From Euborellia annulipes (lineage: Eukaryota > Arthropoda > Insecta > Dermaptera > Anisolabididae): a stretch of DNA of 64,000 nt. This document shows, in pieces, positions 24,701 through 33,814 of the stretch; the stretch's first letter is position 1; every line of letters starts with the position of its first letter. The stretch spans positions 47,396 to 111,395 of the forward strand of contig JAKCPI010027472.1 of NCBI GenBank assembly GCA_023213315.1, written 5' to 3'. The translations under genes and the position numbers were made by a program. The notes under the pieces are model-generated. The model had not been told where the DNA came from, searched no databases, and saw only the letters and a program-made list of their open reading frames with translations.

Positions 24701-27700
24701 GACCCCCGGCAGGAACAAAGTTCCTCACGCCTTTTCTTCAACTCAGAATATAATTTAATATGAATATTATTTAAATAGACGGAAAGCCCGCCTTCGGCGT
24801 CTAGCCAGGGAGCTGCACCCGCTGGAACCTCTTGCTCGGCGAGAATTTCCCGCCTACGGTAGTTAGAAGGAAATAAAGAGAAGGAGAAGGTGGGCGTGGC
24901 CTCGCCAAGACTTCGGCTAATCTCGCCTTCCTCCGCCGTCGCTCGGGCGCTGGGAATGCATTTTTGTTTGGAACGCATTTTTGTTAGGTTACATTTTCTC
25001 CCAATTCACCCTGCGTAAGCCGCGTTAAAGAACTTCGTTCCAAAAAAATAAAGCGAAAAAGGCGTCATATCGGACAGGGCCTAGGGCGCAGTCGAACCTA
25101 AATCCGAGGCTTCTGGGGAGAGGGTGTTTAAGCCCTTTTGATTGCAGAAGTGGTTTCAACTTAGTAGTGGATAAAACAGTTACTTTATCCAAAATTTCTA
25201 CTCTAGTGCGCCCATTTGATAGAGCAAATAATATTTCACTTGAGTGACTTTTGCATATTTTTAAAATTCATAATCTTACATATATATATATATATATTCA
25301 TTTAATTAATACATATTAAAATGTTAGTCAAAAAAATTTCTAAGTTAAAATAAAAAAAAATTTCAATTTAAAAAAAAAAATTGCTCGGTTTGTTATTTCA
25401 AAGCCGGAATTAAAAAAAAAAAAAAAATTGATGTCAGGGCTTACCTCGCTTTTATTTTCGTCACTTGTTTTATTTGAAGATGAACTTTCATCAGAGCTTG
25501 ATTCATAAGAATCCTCGGTGGGTTCTAAAATTTTAGCTCTGTTTTCTTGTTTAGTATTTAATGAATTATCCAGACTCTTGTTTAATTGACTTAATGACAA
25601 ATTTTTATTGTTATTAAATTCGTCGTCTCCTGGGTGTTGAATCTATTTGCAGTTAAAATGTTAAAAAGCAGCATTAGCCTTACTTAATAAGCATTCAAAA
25701 GCGCAAGTGTTATTTAAAAAAAAAAAAAAATGAAATACAAATATATATTTTGAAAGAAGATATACAATTAAAAGAGAATCATTTGGAGAGATTTAGGCTT
25801 TCTTTTTAAATTTAATTATAATAATAAAAGATCTTGCGGTTTGGTAAAATTTTAAATTGTTTTTTTTTTTTTTTTTTTTACTTTTATTTACCTATATATA
25901 TATATATGTTAATATATAATATATAGAGAGAAAAGTAATGGATTTATGTCAACAATTCGATTTTTGATGGAAATACACATTTTGATTCCTAAAAAACCTG
26001 TCAACAAAATATCTCAAGAACGAAAATAACTAGATGGTTGAAATTTTATATTTAATTTAAATACCTCCCTGGCTCGTCACATGAATCTTTTGAACAAAAT
26101 CGGCCAAAAAGTACTAGTACTTTACTGATGTACTTGTTTAGTTTTTTTTTTCCGATTTTTTCAAAATTAATTCCAACAATTTTGATTAAAATTCATAAAT
26201 CAATTATTTTTTAGATGATCTTTAAAATGTATTAATATATTTTCAATTTTCCCTCAAAGAACACTTTACTCTTGTACTTCATAGAAAGTCCATGGTAACA
26301 AAATATAAAATTTTTCCGTGTTTATTATCAATTTTGGACACTGAATTTTAAAACTAAATATATGTGAACATTCTGGTGTGATAAGCACAGAATAGAACTT
26401 CCAATTGCCGAAAGTAAGAGAAAGTTGTGTGCTATGCGACCAGACACACCAGATTTTCATTATCCCCTCCACCCCTTCCTTCTGCTGGGCCATGGAGGCC
26501 AGGGAATTCACGCCAGTTAAGACTTTATCAACATGCCTTTGAAAATTATAATTTATAATATATTTATAGTTATAATTTCAAATCAATAAAATATATGAAC
26601 TATATCGTTTATAATTTAAACACTACATATTATACAATATATAATATTTTGGAGTTTAGGCTTTCACAGTTGTTATCATTAAAGAACTATGTTTTCGGTT
26701 TAAATGTTGTTTGTTTGTAAAAATTACAACGTTTTAGCCATTCATTCTCTAGCCTTCTTCAGGTACAATTCAGTAGGTAAGATTACAAAGGTTATTACAT
26801 CTGTGACAATAAAGATGAGATCGTCACAGATGTAATAACCTTTGTAATCTTTTCTACTGAATTGTACCTGAAGAAGGCTACAGAATGAATGGCTGAAACG
26901 TTGTAATTTTTACAAACAAACAACAGTTAAACCGAAAACAAAATTATTTTATTATCAGTATATAATAGGGTAATCAATGTTTTTTCATGTCTACTTTATT
27001 GTTTTTATTATGGCTGGTAAATTTAAAAAATTCTTCCGAGTCAGATCTGAGAAGAGGGGGAGAAAAGTATGGTAGGTAAAGTTCTAGAACGAAAATGATC
27101 CCAGTATTTTTTTTATTTTTATATTCTTTCAAAATATATAAAAATGATTGTGAATTTATGACTAGTGTGTATTTATTTTAATAGAAAATATCCAAACATT
27201 TAGTGTGTGAGTGTTTAAATATGAATATCTAAAAGCTACTTACAAATGTTCTTGTTCTAGTGGATGATGAGAGACTTGAATTTGTTGATGATAACGAGCG
27301 TGATTTTAAATAATTTTCACAAGAATATCTGGATACCAAATCCGAGACATCTTGCGCTGATGATATATTATTGTATCGTTTTACTGATGTACTGCTCGAA
27401 CTAAAATAGTAAAAGATATATTAATAAATGAATATTTTTTTCTAACAAAGATAAAATATTTTTTAAATATGATTTTTATAACTAAAAAGAATTAATTATT
27501 ATAGAAATGTTGAATTTCATGTATTTTATGAAACTGTTTCAATCGAATTAAAAAAAAAATTATGAAAGTTGATGCGAGGAAAGGGCAGAAAGATTTTGGC
27601 TTGTGGTACTTTAAAGATGAATTTCTAACAGAAAAAAGGTGGAAAATAATAAGTAGGAACCGACCGAAGTTTCGGTTTCGGCTAATTTCAAAAAAAATCT

Positions 27701-30700
27701 GATTTCGGTTTCGACACAAAATTAGCCAAAACTTCGGCTCTGCCGAAACTTGAGTTCTCGCTTCACGTTCGGCTTACTTCGGACGCTTATACAATTTAAA
27801 TAAATATATTCTTGCTACTTTAAATGTGTTATTTTATTTTATTATTTAACAAAATGAACTCTCTTTAGTGGATGTTTAAGAAAGTTTAAAAAACACCAGA
27901 TTTCTTTGGAAATTTAACAAGGTTTGGTTTGGCCGAAACTAAAATAGAAGTCGAAATTCGGTTTCGACTGAAAATCTTGTTTCGGTCGAACTCTAAGGAG
28001 CAAATCAGCAAGACGCTTAAAGCAATTTGGTATCAATTGAACAATTGTTTAAAAATAAAGACTTAAGTGCATACGAGTTTGTTTTCAGTGACGATGCCAG
28101 CTTATTTATATTAAAAGGGGGGGGGGGAGAGAAAGAGATAAGATATACAAGGATGGAGATCTAATGTTTTAAAAAATAGAGTATATAGAGTATAGTAATA
28201 ACTATTTTATTATTTATTATTGCATTTTTTATACCTAAAGTACAATATTATTAGTTGTTTTTTTTAAAATAAATTATCATAATATATTTATTTATAAATA
28301 AGAAATTATATATAATATTTAAGATATTATATATATCGCGAAACGGAAATTTATATAATTATATTCACTATTATCCTATGAAAGTCAAATAAAAAAGTAA
28401 ATTTTGTCCAAGAAAAATCGATTTTTGGTCAAAAATAATTTGAGAAAAGCTCGAAATAATTTTAATAGCTTTAATTTATTCTTAGAGAGGTAAATATATC
28501 AATATATTCAGGGGAGGGTAAAATCCTTTAAAAAGGATTAGCAATCCAATCCGCAGATCCGGACAGTTAGGACGATCCGATCCGGCTGCTGCAAAATGAT
28601 TAGCAATGCGATTCGCTAATCCGATCCGATTTAAAAAAAATATCGCTGTTTCGATCCATAAATGTACACTAAAGGGGGGCCTGAGGCCGTATGTACATTT
28701 TAAAAATAAATAAATAAGCGATCCGAAAATCCGATTCGGACTTTATTTTTAGGAGTTTGTATGAATCAAAAGGATATAAATAGGCCTATTTATTAAAAAG
28801 TAAAAAATTTTAAAGGATTGGCAATCCTTTGAAAAAGATCGCAAAAATCCAGGAATGCTAATCCTTTGTTTATCGATCCGATCCCAGATCCAGAGATCAA
28901 AAATGATTTCGATCCAGATCCAAGATCCTGCCCAAAAAAGGATTTCTAACCAGATCTGAAAATTCTGGATCGGATTGAAATCCAAAAGGATCCCAATCCA
29001 TGAATATATTGATATAATTAAAAATTCAAGTTAATATAGATATAGATTCAGTCTTATTCGCTTTTTTGACCTCTGCCAGAGACTTTGGTACAGAAACGAG
29101 GGGAATAAAATTTTAGTCAATATAAGAATTGAATTTTGTTAACGCTGGTGTTATTAACCCCAATTTAAAATAGTTACATAGAAACGCCTGTTTTTAGAGA
29201 ATAAGAAATGATAAACTGCTTGTATGGTTGCATAAATAACAGGCGCTAAGGATTTTCTTGGGAAAGTAATAAAAAAATTTGTTTTCAGTTTTTTTTCTTA
29301 AAAAAAAAATTAATAATCAATTGCGGCATATTTAATAATGATGCAATAAATAAATAAATAAATAAATAAAAATAAAAGACGAAATTGTGATAAAATAAAA
29401 TTTCTCTAATTTTTTTTTTTATCTTACTTACGACAAATTTAAAAAATTATTACACAGACACATTGCTAATGATGAAGACAAAAGTGAAGACTTACAACCT
29501 TGATAAAGCAGAATCAGTGGAGCCGATTCTTGTTCTGCTTGCTTCTCTTGTTCGAGTTGAGGAAAGACTATTTTCTGATCGAGAGGTTTCTTTTGTTACC
29601 CGACGTGATGATGTATCTACATCACTCTGGGATCGGGTGTAGGATGTAGGAGCTGACGATACCCTGAATAAATTTAATTAATTAATATGAATGAATTTGG
29701 AAAAAAAAAATTTTTTTCACTAATTTTGAATCTTAAAATGAAAATTTTCAAAACAAAACCAGTTTATAAAATATTTTTGTTTTGAAAATAGATGCGTTTA
29801 AGAATGTACCATAATATATAATTTACAATCATAAATAATTGATGTTAAAAATATAAAGAATGAACTAAAAATGTTGGGATGAATAAATAAATATTGTAGG
29901 ATATTGAGATAAAAATCAATCAGGACAGGAATTAATTATCATTATAAGCTGTTACTGCTCAATATGCAGCATCCACGTCTTTAAATAATCGTTCAATTGT
30001 CTTACAATTTTTGGTAAAATCTTCAATCTTAAGCTAAGACAAAAACAATTTTAGAGATATCTTCAGAAATTAAGAATAATTCTTCTTTTTATGTTATGAG
30101 TCAATTAATACTTTAACCGTTTAAAAAACCGAATTTAAAATTTTGAAGTTAAATATTTTTGTGTGATATCGAAATATAACCAATTTTTGAGGTAGAATTG
30201 ATTGTACAACTCTTTTTACATGGTCTAATTTTTACACGAATTTGAATTAACACAGTTCACGAATAAGAACAAAAAACTTTTTTACACGAATTTTTTGTTC
30301 AAGCACGAATCCCAAATTTTTTTATTTCTAATTATAACAGAAACTTATGGGAATTAAGAAACTGCATTGGAGGAATTTTATGTTTTACTTATGGAGTGAA
30401 TTTTCACTTATGCATGTGTACACTAATTATAATGGAGGGATGGAGATATCCCCCAAATTGGAATGCTCGAGATTCAATAAAAAACTCCCAGAATAATTTT
30501 ATTGGACCTCAAGCATTTCAATTTGGCTGATATCTCCTTCCTTTCATTAATAATCACATCACAGACACAACATTAAGCATATCATGTACAGTAAGCGCCA
30601 TAATTAAGTCCCCATCTGCGAGCTAGAGCCTTAAGTATATGGGATATATAGTGAAATTATTTTAAATTTGAAAAGGTAAAATAAAATCATCTGTACCAGA

Positions 30701-31223
30701 TTTGACATTTTACCTTTTCAGTCATTAAAATTATTTCACTATATACCATATACTTAAGGCTCTAGCTCCCAGGTGGGGACTTAATTGTGGCTCTCACTGT
30801 ACACTAATTTCAATTTTTGTGTAATAAAAATGAATGTTTTTGTTTCATTATTACTTTTTTTTGCTCGGTTTTTTTTGGGAAAATATTTTACATGGTATTC
30901 TGAAAGTATCTAAAAAGAGTTGGATGTATAAGTTTATTTATTTGTTTCATTGTAGAGTATTCGAGCTGTGATTTCAATTCTTTTTCTAGCCGCTGGCTAG
31001 GACTTGCTCTAACGAAACCAAATCCTTAAACATTATACAATTTGAATAAAATTATGCTCAACCTGATTGAGGACGTGTTATAGTATGATGAGTATGGTCG
31101 GGAACTGTAGCTGCGAGAAATAGAGCTGATGGTGGAGATTCCCGACGAGGAGGAGCTGGGGACCGGCATCTTGTAGGAGGGGACGAGCGACAACACGCCG
31201 CTGGAGCCGCTGCTATAGGGCAT
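12846..31223 (-). CDS. USP2: USP2-like ubiquitin-specific protease, long isoform (12 exons, complete)
   Basis: Cysteine deubiquitinase of the USP (peptidase C19) family, which removes ubiquitin from proteins; closest to animal USP2. Minus-strand coding exons: 31063-31223, 29496-29663, 27244-27400, 25445-25642, 18689-18793, 16612-16701, 16230-16356, 15296-15536, 14991-15237, 14613-14691, 13669-13897, 12846-12915. All junctions are GT..AG and keep frame, giving 623 aa (human USP2-69 is about 605). Residues 1-228 are Ser/Arg/Thr-rich and of low complexity. The catalytic part shows GLRNIGNT/CFMN (nucleophile Cys294), GYNQQDAQEF, zinc ligands CTYC (450-453) and CAKC (500-503), the His box HSGTPFSGHYTA (His581) and YNDS (Asn598), ending AYVLFYENS. 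The Cys-His and His-Asn spacings fit human USP2. The start is the first ATG of the 31.2-kb exon; an acceptor (GACAG) lies nine bases upstream, so a 5' UTR exon is expected. Confidence 0.95.
13141..13185 (-). ncRNA. Hammerhead-ribozyme-like motif
   Basis: Minus strand: CTGAAGA, U, then stem GGG(U)GAC / GUCCCC with a UUUUA loop, then GAAA and CGTC, followed by GACAG. This matches the hammerhead core (CUGANGA, stem II, GAAA, NUH) apart from one extra U before stem II. Stem I pairs only about three bases (GTC/GAC). Activity is not demonstrated. Confidence 0.4.
13511..13555 (+). ncRNA. Hammerhead-ribozyme-like motif
   Basis: Plus-strand partner of the motif at 13141-13185, with identical core bases and a GUUUA loop. 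It is antisense to the host gene, so only antisense transcription would make it. Confidence 0.4.
14010..14515. mobile_element. Fold-back element with tRNA-like arms (family SA)
   Basis: In a USP2 intron. The outer arms carry, in opposite orientation, a tRNA-like stretch with A-box TCTAGTGGTAGGGC and B-box GTGGTTCAACTCCCG (minus at 14025-14095, plus at 14430-14500). Inside them is a second inverted pair, CTACACTGCGCATC / GACGCGCAATGTAG (14117-14362), Tc1-like. Relatives lie at 15905-16075 and 35305-36180. Confidence 0.6.
14738..14932. mobile_element. MITE family B, copy 2
   Basis: Termini TACACTCGGAGCCACAAGTG and GCGCCGACAGGACAGTGTA; the internal GGTTGCCTAAGCTCAAGACTC block matches copy 1 at 4748-4866. 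In the USP2 intron between exons 14991-15237 and 14613-14691. Confidence 0.65.
15905..16075. repeat. tRNA-like fold-back family SA, shortened copy
   Basis: Plus-strand tRNA-like half (TTCTAGTGGTAGGTCATGCC, then GGTTCGGTTCCTGG) at 16005-16065; an internally deleted inverted half (GCCGGGAGTAGAACC) at 15915-15930. Intronic in the USP2-like gene. Confidence 0.5.
17105..17685. mobile_element. Fold-back element carrying a well-formed hammerhead-like motif
   Basis: Inverted arms at 17145-17200 and 17605-17680 share CAGGG(T/C)CGACGTTTCGG and its complement. The left copy of the core is decayed, the right copy (17614-17666) is intact. In the USP2 intron between 16701 and 18689. A partial tRNA-like SA fragment (GAGGATCCGTGGTTCAATTC) lies at 17428-17450. 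Confidence 0.6.
17614..17666 (+). ncRNA. Hammerhead ribozyme-like motif (best copy)
   Basis: CTGAAGA at 17623-17629, one U, stem II GGTCCC/GGGACC around an ATAT loop, GAAA at 17647-17650, then CGTC with the predicted cut after 17654. Stem I pairs AACC-U-GGCC with GGCC-CU-GGTT, giving eight pairs with an internal loop. Stem III is the minimal self-complementary ACGT, as in short-stem-III hammerheads of Penelope-like elements, which act as dimers. The extra U after CTGAAGA departs from the consensus. Antisense to the host gene. Confidence 0.5.
17928..18200. mobile_element. Inverted-repeat MITE
   Basis: Arms GGACC(T/C)TGTTATGCAATGGT followed by (A/G)TGTCAAAGA occur at 17937-17970 and, inverted, at 18155-18190, with an AT-rich centre. 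USP2 intron. Confidence 0.65.
18801..19600. other. USP2 intron between shared exon and alternative exon C
   Basis: AT-rich, no structured repeat seen. If exon C is a true first exon, this intron is always the first intron of that isoform. Confidence 0.5.
19602..19724 (-). CDS. USP2: USP2-like alternative first exon C (41 codons)
   Basis: ATG at 19724, donor GAG|GTACTC at 19602, phase 0. The protein begins MSKKRPNNFFDIFYQDF and ends TPKNE. It is the most divergent of the three related short exons but keeps the same layout. The frame is open upstream to 19811, but only through a non-ATG codon; alignment with exons A and B fixes the start at 19724. Joined to the shared exon at 18793 it would give about 436 aa. 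It is the exon closest to the catalytic block, about 0.8 kb from it. Confidence 0.65.
20328..20462 (-). CDS. USP2: USP2-like alternative first exon B (45 codons)
   Basis: Open from ATG at 20462 to the donor GAG|GTATAT at 20328, phase 0. The protein begins MLDKKPSLFERFFEDF and ends HDYSEE, paralogous to exons A and C. No acceptor AG occurs close upstream, so it behaves as a first exon rather than a cassette. The start codon itself lies in the 7-bp target duplication of a hAT-like element (20467-21369), so the native 5' UTR and promoter are now 0.9 kb away. Spliced to 18793 it would encode about 440 aa. Whether this exon is still used is uncertain. Confidence 0.65.
20460..21376. mobile_element. 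hAT-like element inserted at the start codon of exon B
   Basis: Element 20467-21369 with termini CAGAGGCGTACCGAGG and (complement of) CAGTGGCGTACCGAGG, flanked by CATGATT duplications (20460-20466 and 21370-21376). It is G/C-run rich at both ends and filled by an 83-bp tandem repeat. No transposase. On the minus strand the duplicated CATGATT contains the ATG of USP2 exon B. Confidence 0.8.
20620..21295. repeat. 83-bp minisatellite, eight units
   Basis: Units start at about 20679, 20762, 20846, 20929, 21012, 21096, 21156 and 21240 (spacing 83-84, one shortened to 60). Each has TTACTTGAGCCC(C/T)(A/G)AGGG, CTCTCAAAGAGAAATTTTCA and TTTTATCTAAATTTTCCCAT. It lies wholly inside the hAT-like element. 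Confidence 0.9.
21945..22075 (-). repeat. tRNA-derived SINE-like repeat SB, copy 1
   Basis: Minus strand: GGCCTGGTGCAATGGATAGC (A-box region), GGGTTCGATTCCCGGGGG (B-box), then GGGATGTTTGGCCTCATCAA and an AATAAAAAACACTC tail. Copy 2 at 63000-63125 shares the whole body. The anticodon arm does not fold as in a working tRNA, so a tRNA gene is unlikely. Confidence 0.7.
22331..22700. mobile_element. MITE-like element with G/C-run ends
   Basis: Left end AGGCGCGGAACTGGGGGCAG and GGGGGACAGGGGGGCAAAAT; right end TTTTGCCCCCCTGATT and CGTCCCCTGC. The interior is AT-rich. Same general type as 23713-23950 and 62693-62885. Confidence 0.5.
23049..23195 (-). CDS. USP2: USP2-like alternative first exon A (49 codons)
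   Basis: Open from ATG at 23195 to a donor GAG|GTACCT at 23049, phase 0. The protein begins MDGDDKLPNYFDKFFEDF and continues to IIAPE. It is clearly related to exons B (20328-20462) and C (19602-19724): all three have a Met followed by a K-x-P/N-x-F-x-x-F-[FY]-x-DF motif and a following Asp, and all end in a Glu codon split from GT in the same phase as the 25.4-kb exon. Joined to 18793 it would give a 444-aa enzyme, near the size of the short vertebrate USP2b form (about 396). A possible acceptor (TTTTAG) lies six bases before the ATG and is in frame, so use as an internal cassette exon is also possible. Confidence 0.7.
23713..23950. mobile_element. hAT-like MITE
   Basis: Termini CAGTGGCGTCATTT and AAATGACGCCACTG are perfect complements, followed inwards by G/C runs. 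No convincing 8-bp target duplication. Just upstream of USP2 alternative exon A. Confidence 0.7.
24191..24278. mobile_element. Very short palindromic MITE
   Basis: CCATGGGCGTAACTAGGG at the left, its perfect complement at the right, 88 bp in all, with a G/C-rich centre. Confidence 0.7.
24680..25135. repeat. GC-rich block of unknown origin
   Basis: About 450 bp of GC-rich sequence in a USP2 intron. The minus frame is open to 148 codons (from 24978) but shows no family signature, and its C-terminal part is just translated AT-rich intron. CAGGGCCTAGGGCGCAGTCG at 25074 resembles a hAT terminus. Probably a transposon remnant. Confidence 0.35.
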
Positions 31224-31232
31224 CAAGAACGC
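25445..31232 (-). CDS. USP2: USP2-like N-terminal exons 1-4 (Ser/Arg-rich arm)
   Basis: Four exons (31063-31232, 29496-29663, 27244-27400, 25445-25642) that encode residues 1-228 of the long form. The protein starts MPYSSGSSGV and is dominated by Ser, Thr and Arg, with repeated short SR, TRT and SSS runs. No folded domain is visible, consistent with the disordered N-terminal arm that separates USP2a from USP2b in vertebrates. Phases are 2, 2, 0 and 0, and the last exon ends GAG|GTAAGC, so it joins the shared catalytic exon at 18793 in phase 0. Exon 2 has two possible donors three bases apart (29498/29495), which would add or omit one residue. Introns are long and filled with repeats. Confidence 0.85.
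25880..26480 (+). repeat. Repeat R1, copy (nearly full)
   Basis: Starts with a CTTTTATTTACC / TATATATATA hairpin and AGAGAAAAGTAATGGATT; ends GTGTGCTATGCGACCAGACA and CACCAGATTTT. Compare 32950-33610. Intronic in the USP2-like gene. Confidence 0.75.
26690..26945. mobile_element. Near-perfect 250-bp palindrome
   Basis: Arms of about 115 bp: TTACAACGTTTTAGCCATTC, CTTCTTCAGGTACAATTCAG and ATTACAAAGGTTATTACATC on the left, with their complements on the right (26830-26945), around an AATAAAGATGAG centre. Both arms contain CTGAAGA and (G/A)AAACGTTGTA, but stem II does not form well. Confidence 0.85.
27655..28000. repeat. TTTCGG-rich self-similar repeat
   Basis: Clusters of TTTCGG, GCCGAAAC and TTCGGC in both orientations at both ends (27660-27780, 27925-27995) with an AT-rich middle. 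Same style as the GGATC-rich repeat. Likely a MITE with repeated subterminal motifs. Confidence 0.6.
28250..28385. repeat. AT-rich repeat shared with 35890-35965 and 36430-36520
   Basis: Inverted relative of the two later copies: AAGAAATTATATATAATATT, TATCGCG and GGAAATTTATATAATTA. Confidence 0.5.
28510..29005. repeat. GGATC/GATCC-rich repeat, copy 2
   Basis: Same composition and motifs as 676-1490, in the opposite orientation: CCGATCCG, GATCCGATCC, AAAAGGATCCCAAT. It has an AT-rich insert of about 100 bp in the middle. USP2 intron. Confidence 0.65.
30430..30545. mobile_element. Hairpin MITE
   Basis: GAGGGATGGAGATATCCCCC and AAATTGGAATGCTCGAGATT are matched by their complements at 30500-30545, with a short AAAAACTCCC centre. 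Directly next to MITE A copy 2. Confidence 0.65.
30587..30801. mobile_element. MITE family A, copy 2
   Basis: TACAGTAAGCGCCATAATTA at the left and TTAATTGTGGCTCTCACTGTA at the right, with the AAGGCTCTAGC arms seen in copy 1 (9214-9387). Confidence 0.75.
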
Positions 31233-31664
31233 CTGTCAAACACACATAAACGCAACACTTTATATGGAGCTTTTTAAAAAATTATATTTATTATTTTTAA
31301 AGTTTACCAAACTCCTGCTTACTGCTTAACTCCCTCAGTGATGGTTTGTAACTTAAGAGGTGATTTTGATAAAATATCCTCCACTAGGAATAAACAAACC
31401 TTTTTTTATATAACTGCCCAACACTTTTTTCATCTAATATATACGCCAATGCGACTGAGAGTCATAGAAAATTAATTAATTTTAATGTTTGAGAGAATTT
31501 TTTGAGAGTGCATACGGGTCTACATCTTTATGAGTTTTTGGTCCAAGTTTTACCCCTGCCTTGAATTTATAGTAATTTTGTGAAGGTTTTATTTAAATAA
31601 AATAATCTTTTTTTTAATAAGATTTAAAATTTCGACTGTAAGTTCTCGTTGAAACATTAAATTA

Positions 31665-31850
31665 AATATACAAATTAAACACTAGGTTATTTATTTCAAA
31701 GATTAATTACAAATTAACGTACGTATTTCGGTAATTAATTGTCATCATTAGAAGTAATTATTTGTTAGAATTATTTATTAGAATGTAATCCCTTCTGATG
31801 ATAAGTAATTCTCGAAATACGTATCAAGTGTTAATTTGCAGGCTGCTATT
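31665..31850. repeat. Inverted repeat with CTGATGA/GAAATACGTA tips
   Basis: Left arm ATTAACGTACGTATTTCGGT, right arm CGAAATACGTATCAAGTGTT. The right arm has CTGATGA 13 bases before GAAA. Intergenic, just upstream of the USP2 coding start. Confidence 0.45.
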
Positions 31851-31859
31851 TTTTAAGTC

Positions 31860-32820
31860 CTTGCATTTTGTTCTTGATAATTTTTTTCTAGTATTTTTCC
31901 TCACATTTCGTGACGGCGCCTGCCAATTCCTAGTGCGTGCGGGTCATCTCTATATATATATTTAAATTAGATGTAGACCTGGACTTGAATACATGTTTTT
32001 TAATTTACACTCATCAAGATAGTCGAAGATTTTTTAAATCTTTTATTTTTTTGTTATAGAAAATACTAAATAATAATGACATGATCGGTCCAAAGTAAGT
32101 TTGATTCTTCTCAAAATGTTGTTTACTTATAAAATATTTTTTGGAGGATTTATAAATTGTTTATAAAAAAAACTAAATAGATGCCTTACAAGATACCTGA
32201 CAATATACCAATTTAATTTTTTTAACCGAATACAATACAATAGTAAATTTTTCATTTCAATCCAAATATGGAACAACAAAAGTGAGAAAAATTTTTTAGC
32301 GACCACATGAAATTGAAATTTCTTTTTAAATGAAGCCGGGGGGGGGATTTCTAAGTTGTTGCTTGTCAAACTCGAGACGGGTTCAGAGTGACTCCATATG
32401 ACCAAGGGATTGTCTTCCGTTTCCGTTTAGGCTTACATGTGTTGTGAAGCCAAAGAGAAAGAGAGAGAGATACAAAATTTGAAATTCGAAAATCAAAATT
32501 CTAATTTAAAATAAGATTCGAAAAACAAAATTTGATATCCGATTGGATCAAAAAAAAAAACACATGCGAAGAAAGGTTCCCACTTAGCGTCTGGGTGTCT
32601 TTGCATGGGGGATTATGGTCTTGAAAAATATTATAAAAGGCCATCCCCTCTACCTGGGGAAGATTCTCTCTCTCTCTCTCGTTAGTCTCGGACAATCATA
32701 AATCTTGAAATCCATAAAGAATTCGAAAAGACACATCCATCCTTTCTAATCCCCGACAACCCCTGGAGGCAGGCGACCCACAACACATGATTAGTTTACT
32801 AGGCTAGCTTTGTTAGTATA
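31860..32820. other. No gene seen
   Basis: Mixed AT-rich DNA with a short TCTCTC tract at 32668-32680. No repeat or ORF I can name. Confidence 0.45.
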
Positions 32821-32823
32821 GGA

Positions 32824-32948
32824 CAGGGATGGCGAACCTTTTTGAGACATGGGTCAAATTTTCTTCACATTTTTTTTAGTACTACCACGTGGGTCATTAT
32901 AGAATTGATTATAAAGTATTTAATGAGAAATTTGTTGCTGTTTATTTT
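32824..32948 (+). mobile_element. hAT left-end fragment
   Basis: CAGGGATGGCGAACCTTTTT followed by GACATGGGTCA is typical of hAT termini; no right end was found, and R1 sequence follows at once. Confidence 0.5.
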
Positions 32949-32949
32949 C

Positions 32950-33610
32950 AGATTGTTTTTACTTTCTCTTACCTATATATGTAATATATATATATGAGAG
33001 AGAAAGTATTGGATTCATGTCAAAAATTTGATGTCCAGATTTTGATGGATAAAGGTCCCCTGAATCCAAAAAAGTGGTTTTCCCCACATGGTCTGTCTGT
33101 GCGTGTGTCTGTGAACAAAATATCTCAAGAATGAAAAAAGCTAGGAGGTTGGAATTTTATATTTAAGTTAGCCACCCCCTGACACGTGACACGAAGCTTT
33201 TGAACAAAATCGGCCATAGAGTACTAGTACTTTACTGATGTACTTTTTCAGTTTTTTTTTCCATTTTTTTCAAAATTCGCTCTAACGATTTTGATTATAA
33301 TTCAAAAAGCATTTATTTTTTAGATGCTCTTTCAAATGTATATTCTCATTTTGCTCTCAAAATTGTTTAAAGACCACTTTTCTCTTGAACTTCTTAGGAA
33401 AGATAGGAAAAAATGTTGCCACGGTAACAGAATATAAATATTTTTCCATGTTTATAAATTTTATATCTTTAATTCTAATATATCGGCGGATACTAAATAT
33501 ATGTCGACACAAAAAAATCTGGTGTGCCAAGTACAAAATAGAACTTTCGATTACCGAGGTTAAGAGAAAGTTGTGTACTGTGCGACAAGACACACCAGAT
33601 TTTTGCTGGC
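32950..33610 (+). repeat. Repeat R1, most complete copy
   Basis: Landmarks in order: ACTTTCTCTTACC, TATATATATGAGAGAGAAAG, TGATGTCCAGATTTTGATGG, CACATGGTCTGTCTGTGCG, AATATCTCAAGAATG, GTACTAGTACTTTACTGATG, ATGTCGACACAAAAAAATCT, GTGTACTGTGCGACAAGACA, CACCAGATTTTT. The last part forms a hairpin between AAAATCTGGTGTG and CACACCAGATTTT. Confidence 0.8.
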
Positions 33611-33814
33611 AGTGGAAATAAATGAAATGTTTAGCAATATTTAAAATAATTTAATAGTCTACTTTTATTTGAATTTCTAGAAAATTTAATATTTTTAAGT
33701 ACTAGCAGTGTCAGGATTTCTGTTTGGAGGGGGTGGGGGAGTAACTTTTTTAAACACAAATAATATATTACAATTGGAAGATTGTCGCTGGATCAGATGT
33801 ATAATAAAAGGACC

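Noticed and set aside
24532..24978. 148-codon minus ORF
   Set aside because: No recognisable domain; half of it is translated AT-rich intron. Treated as part of an unexplained GC-rich block.
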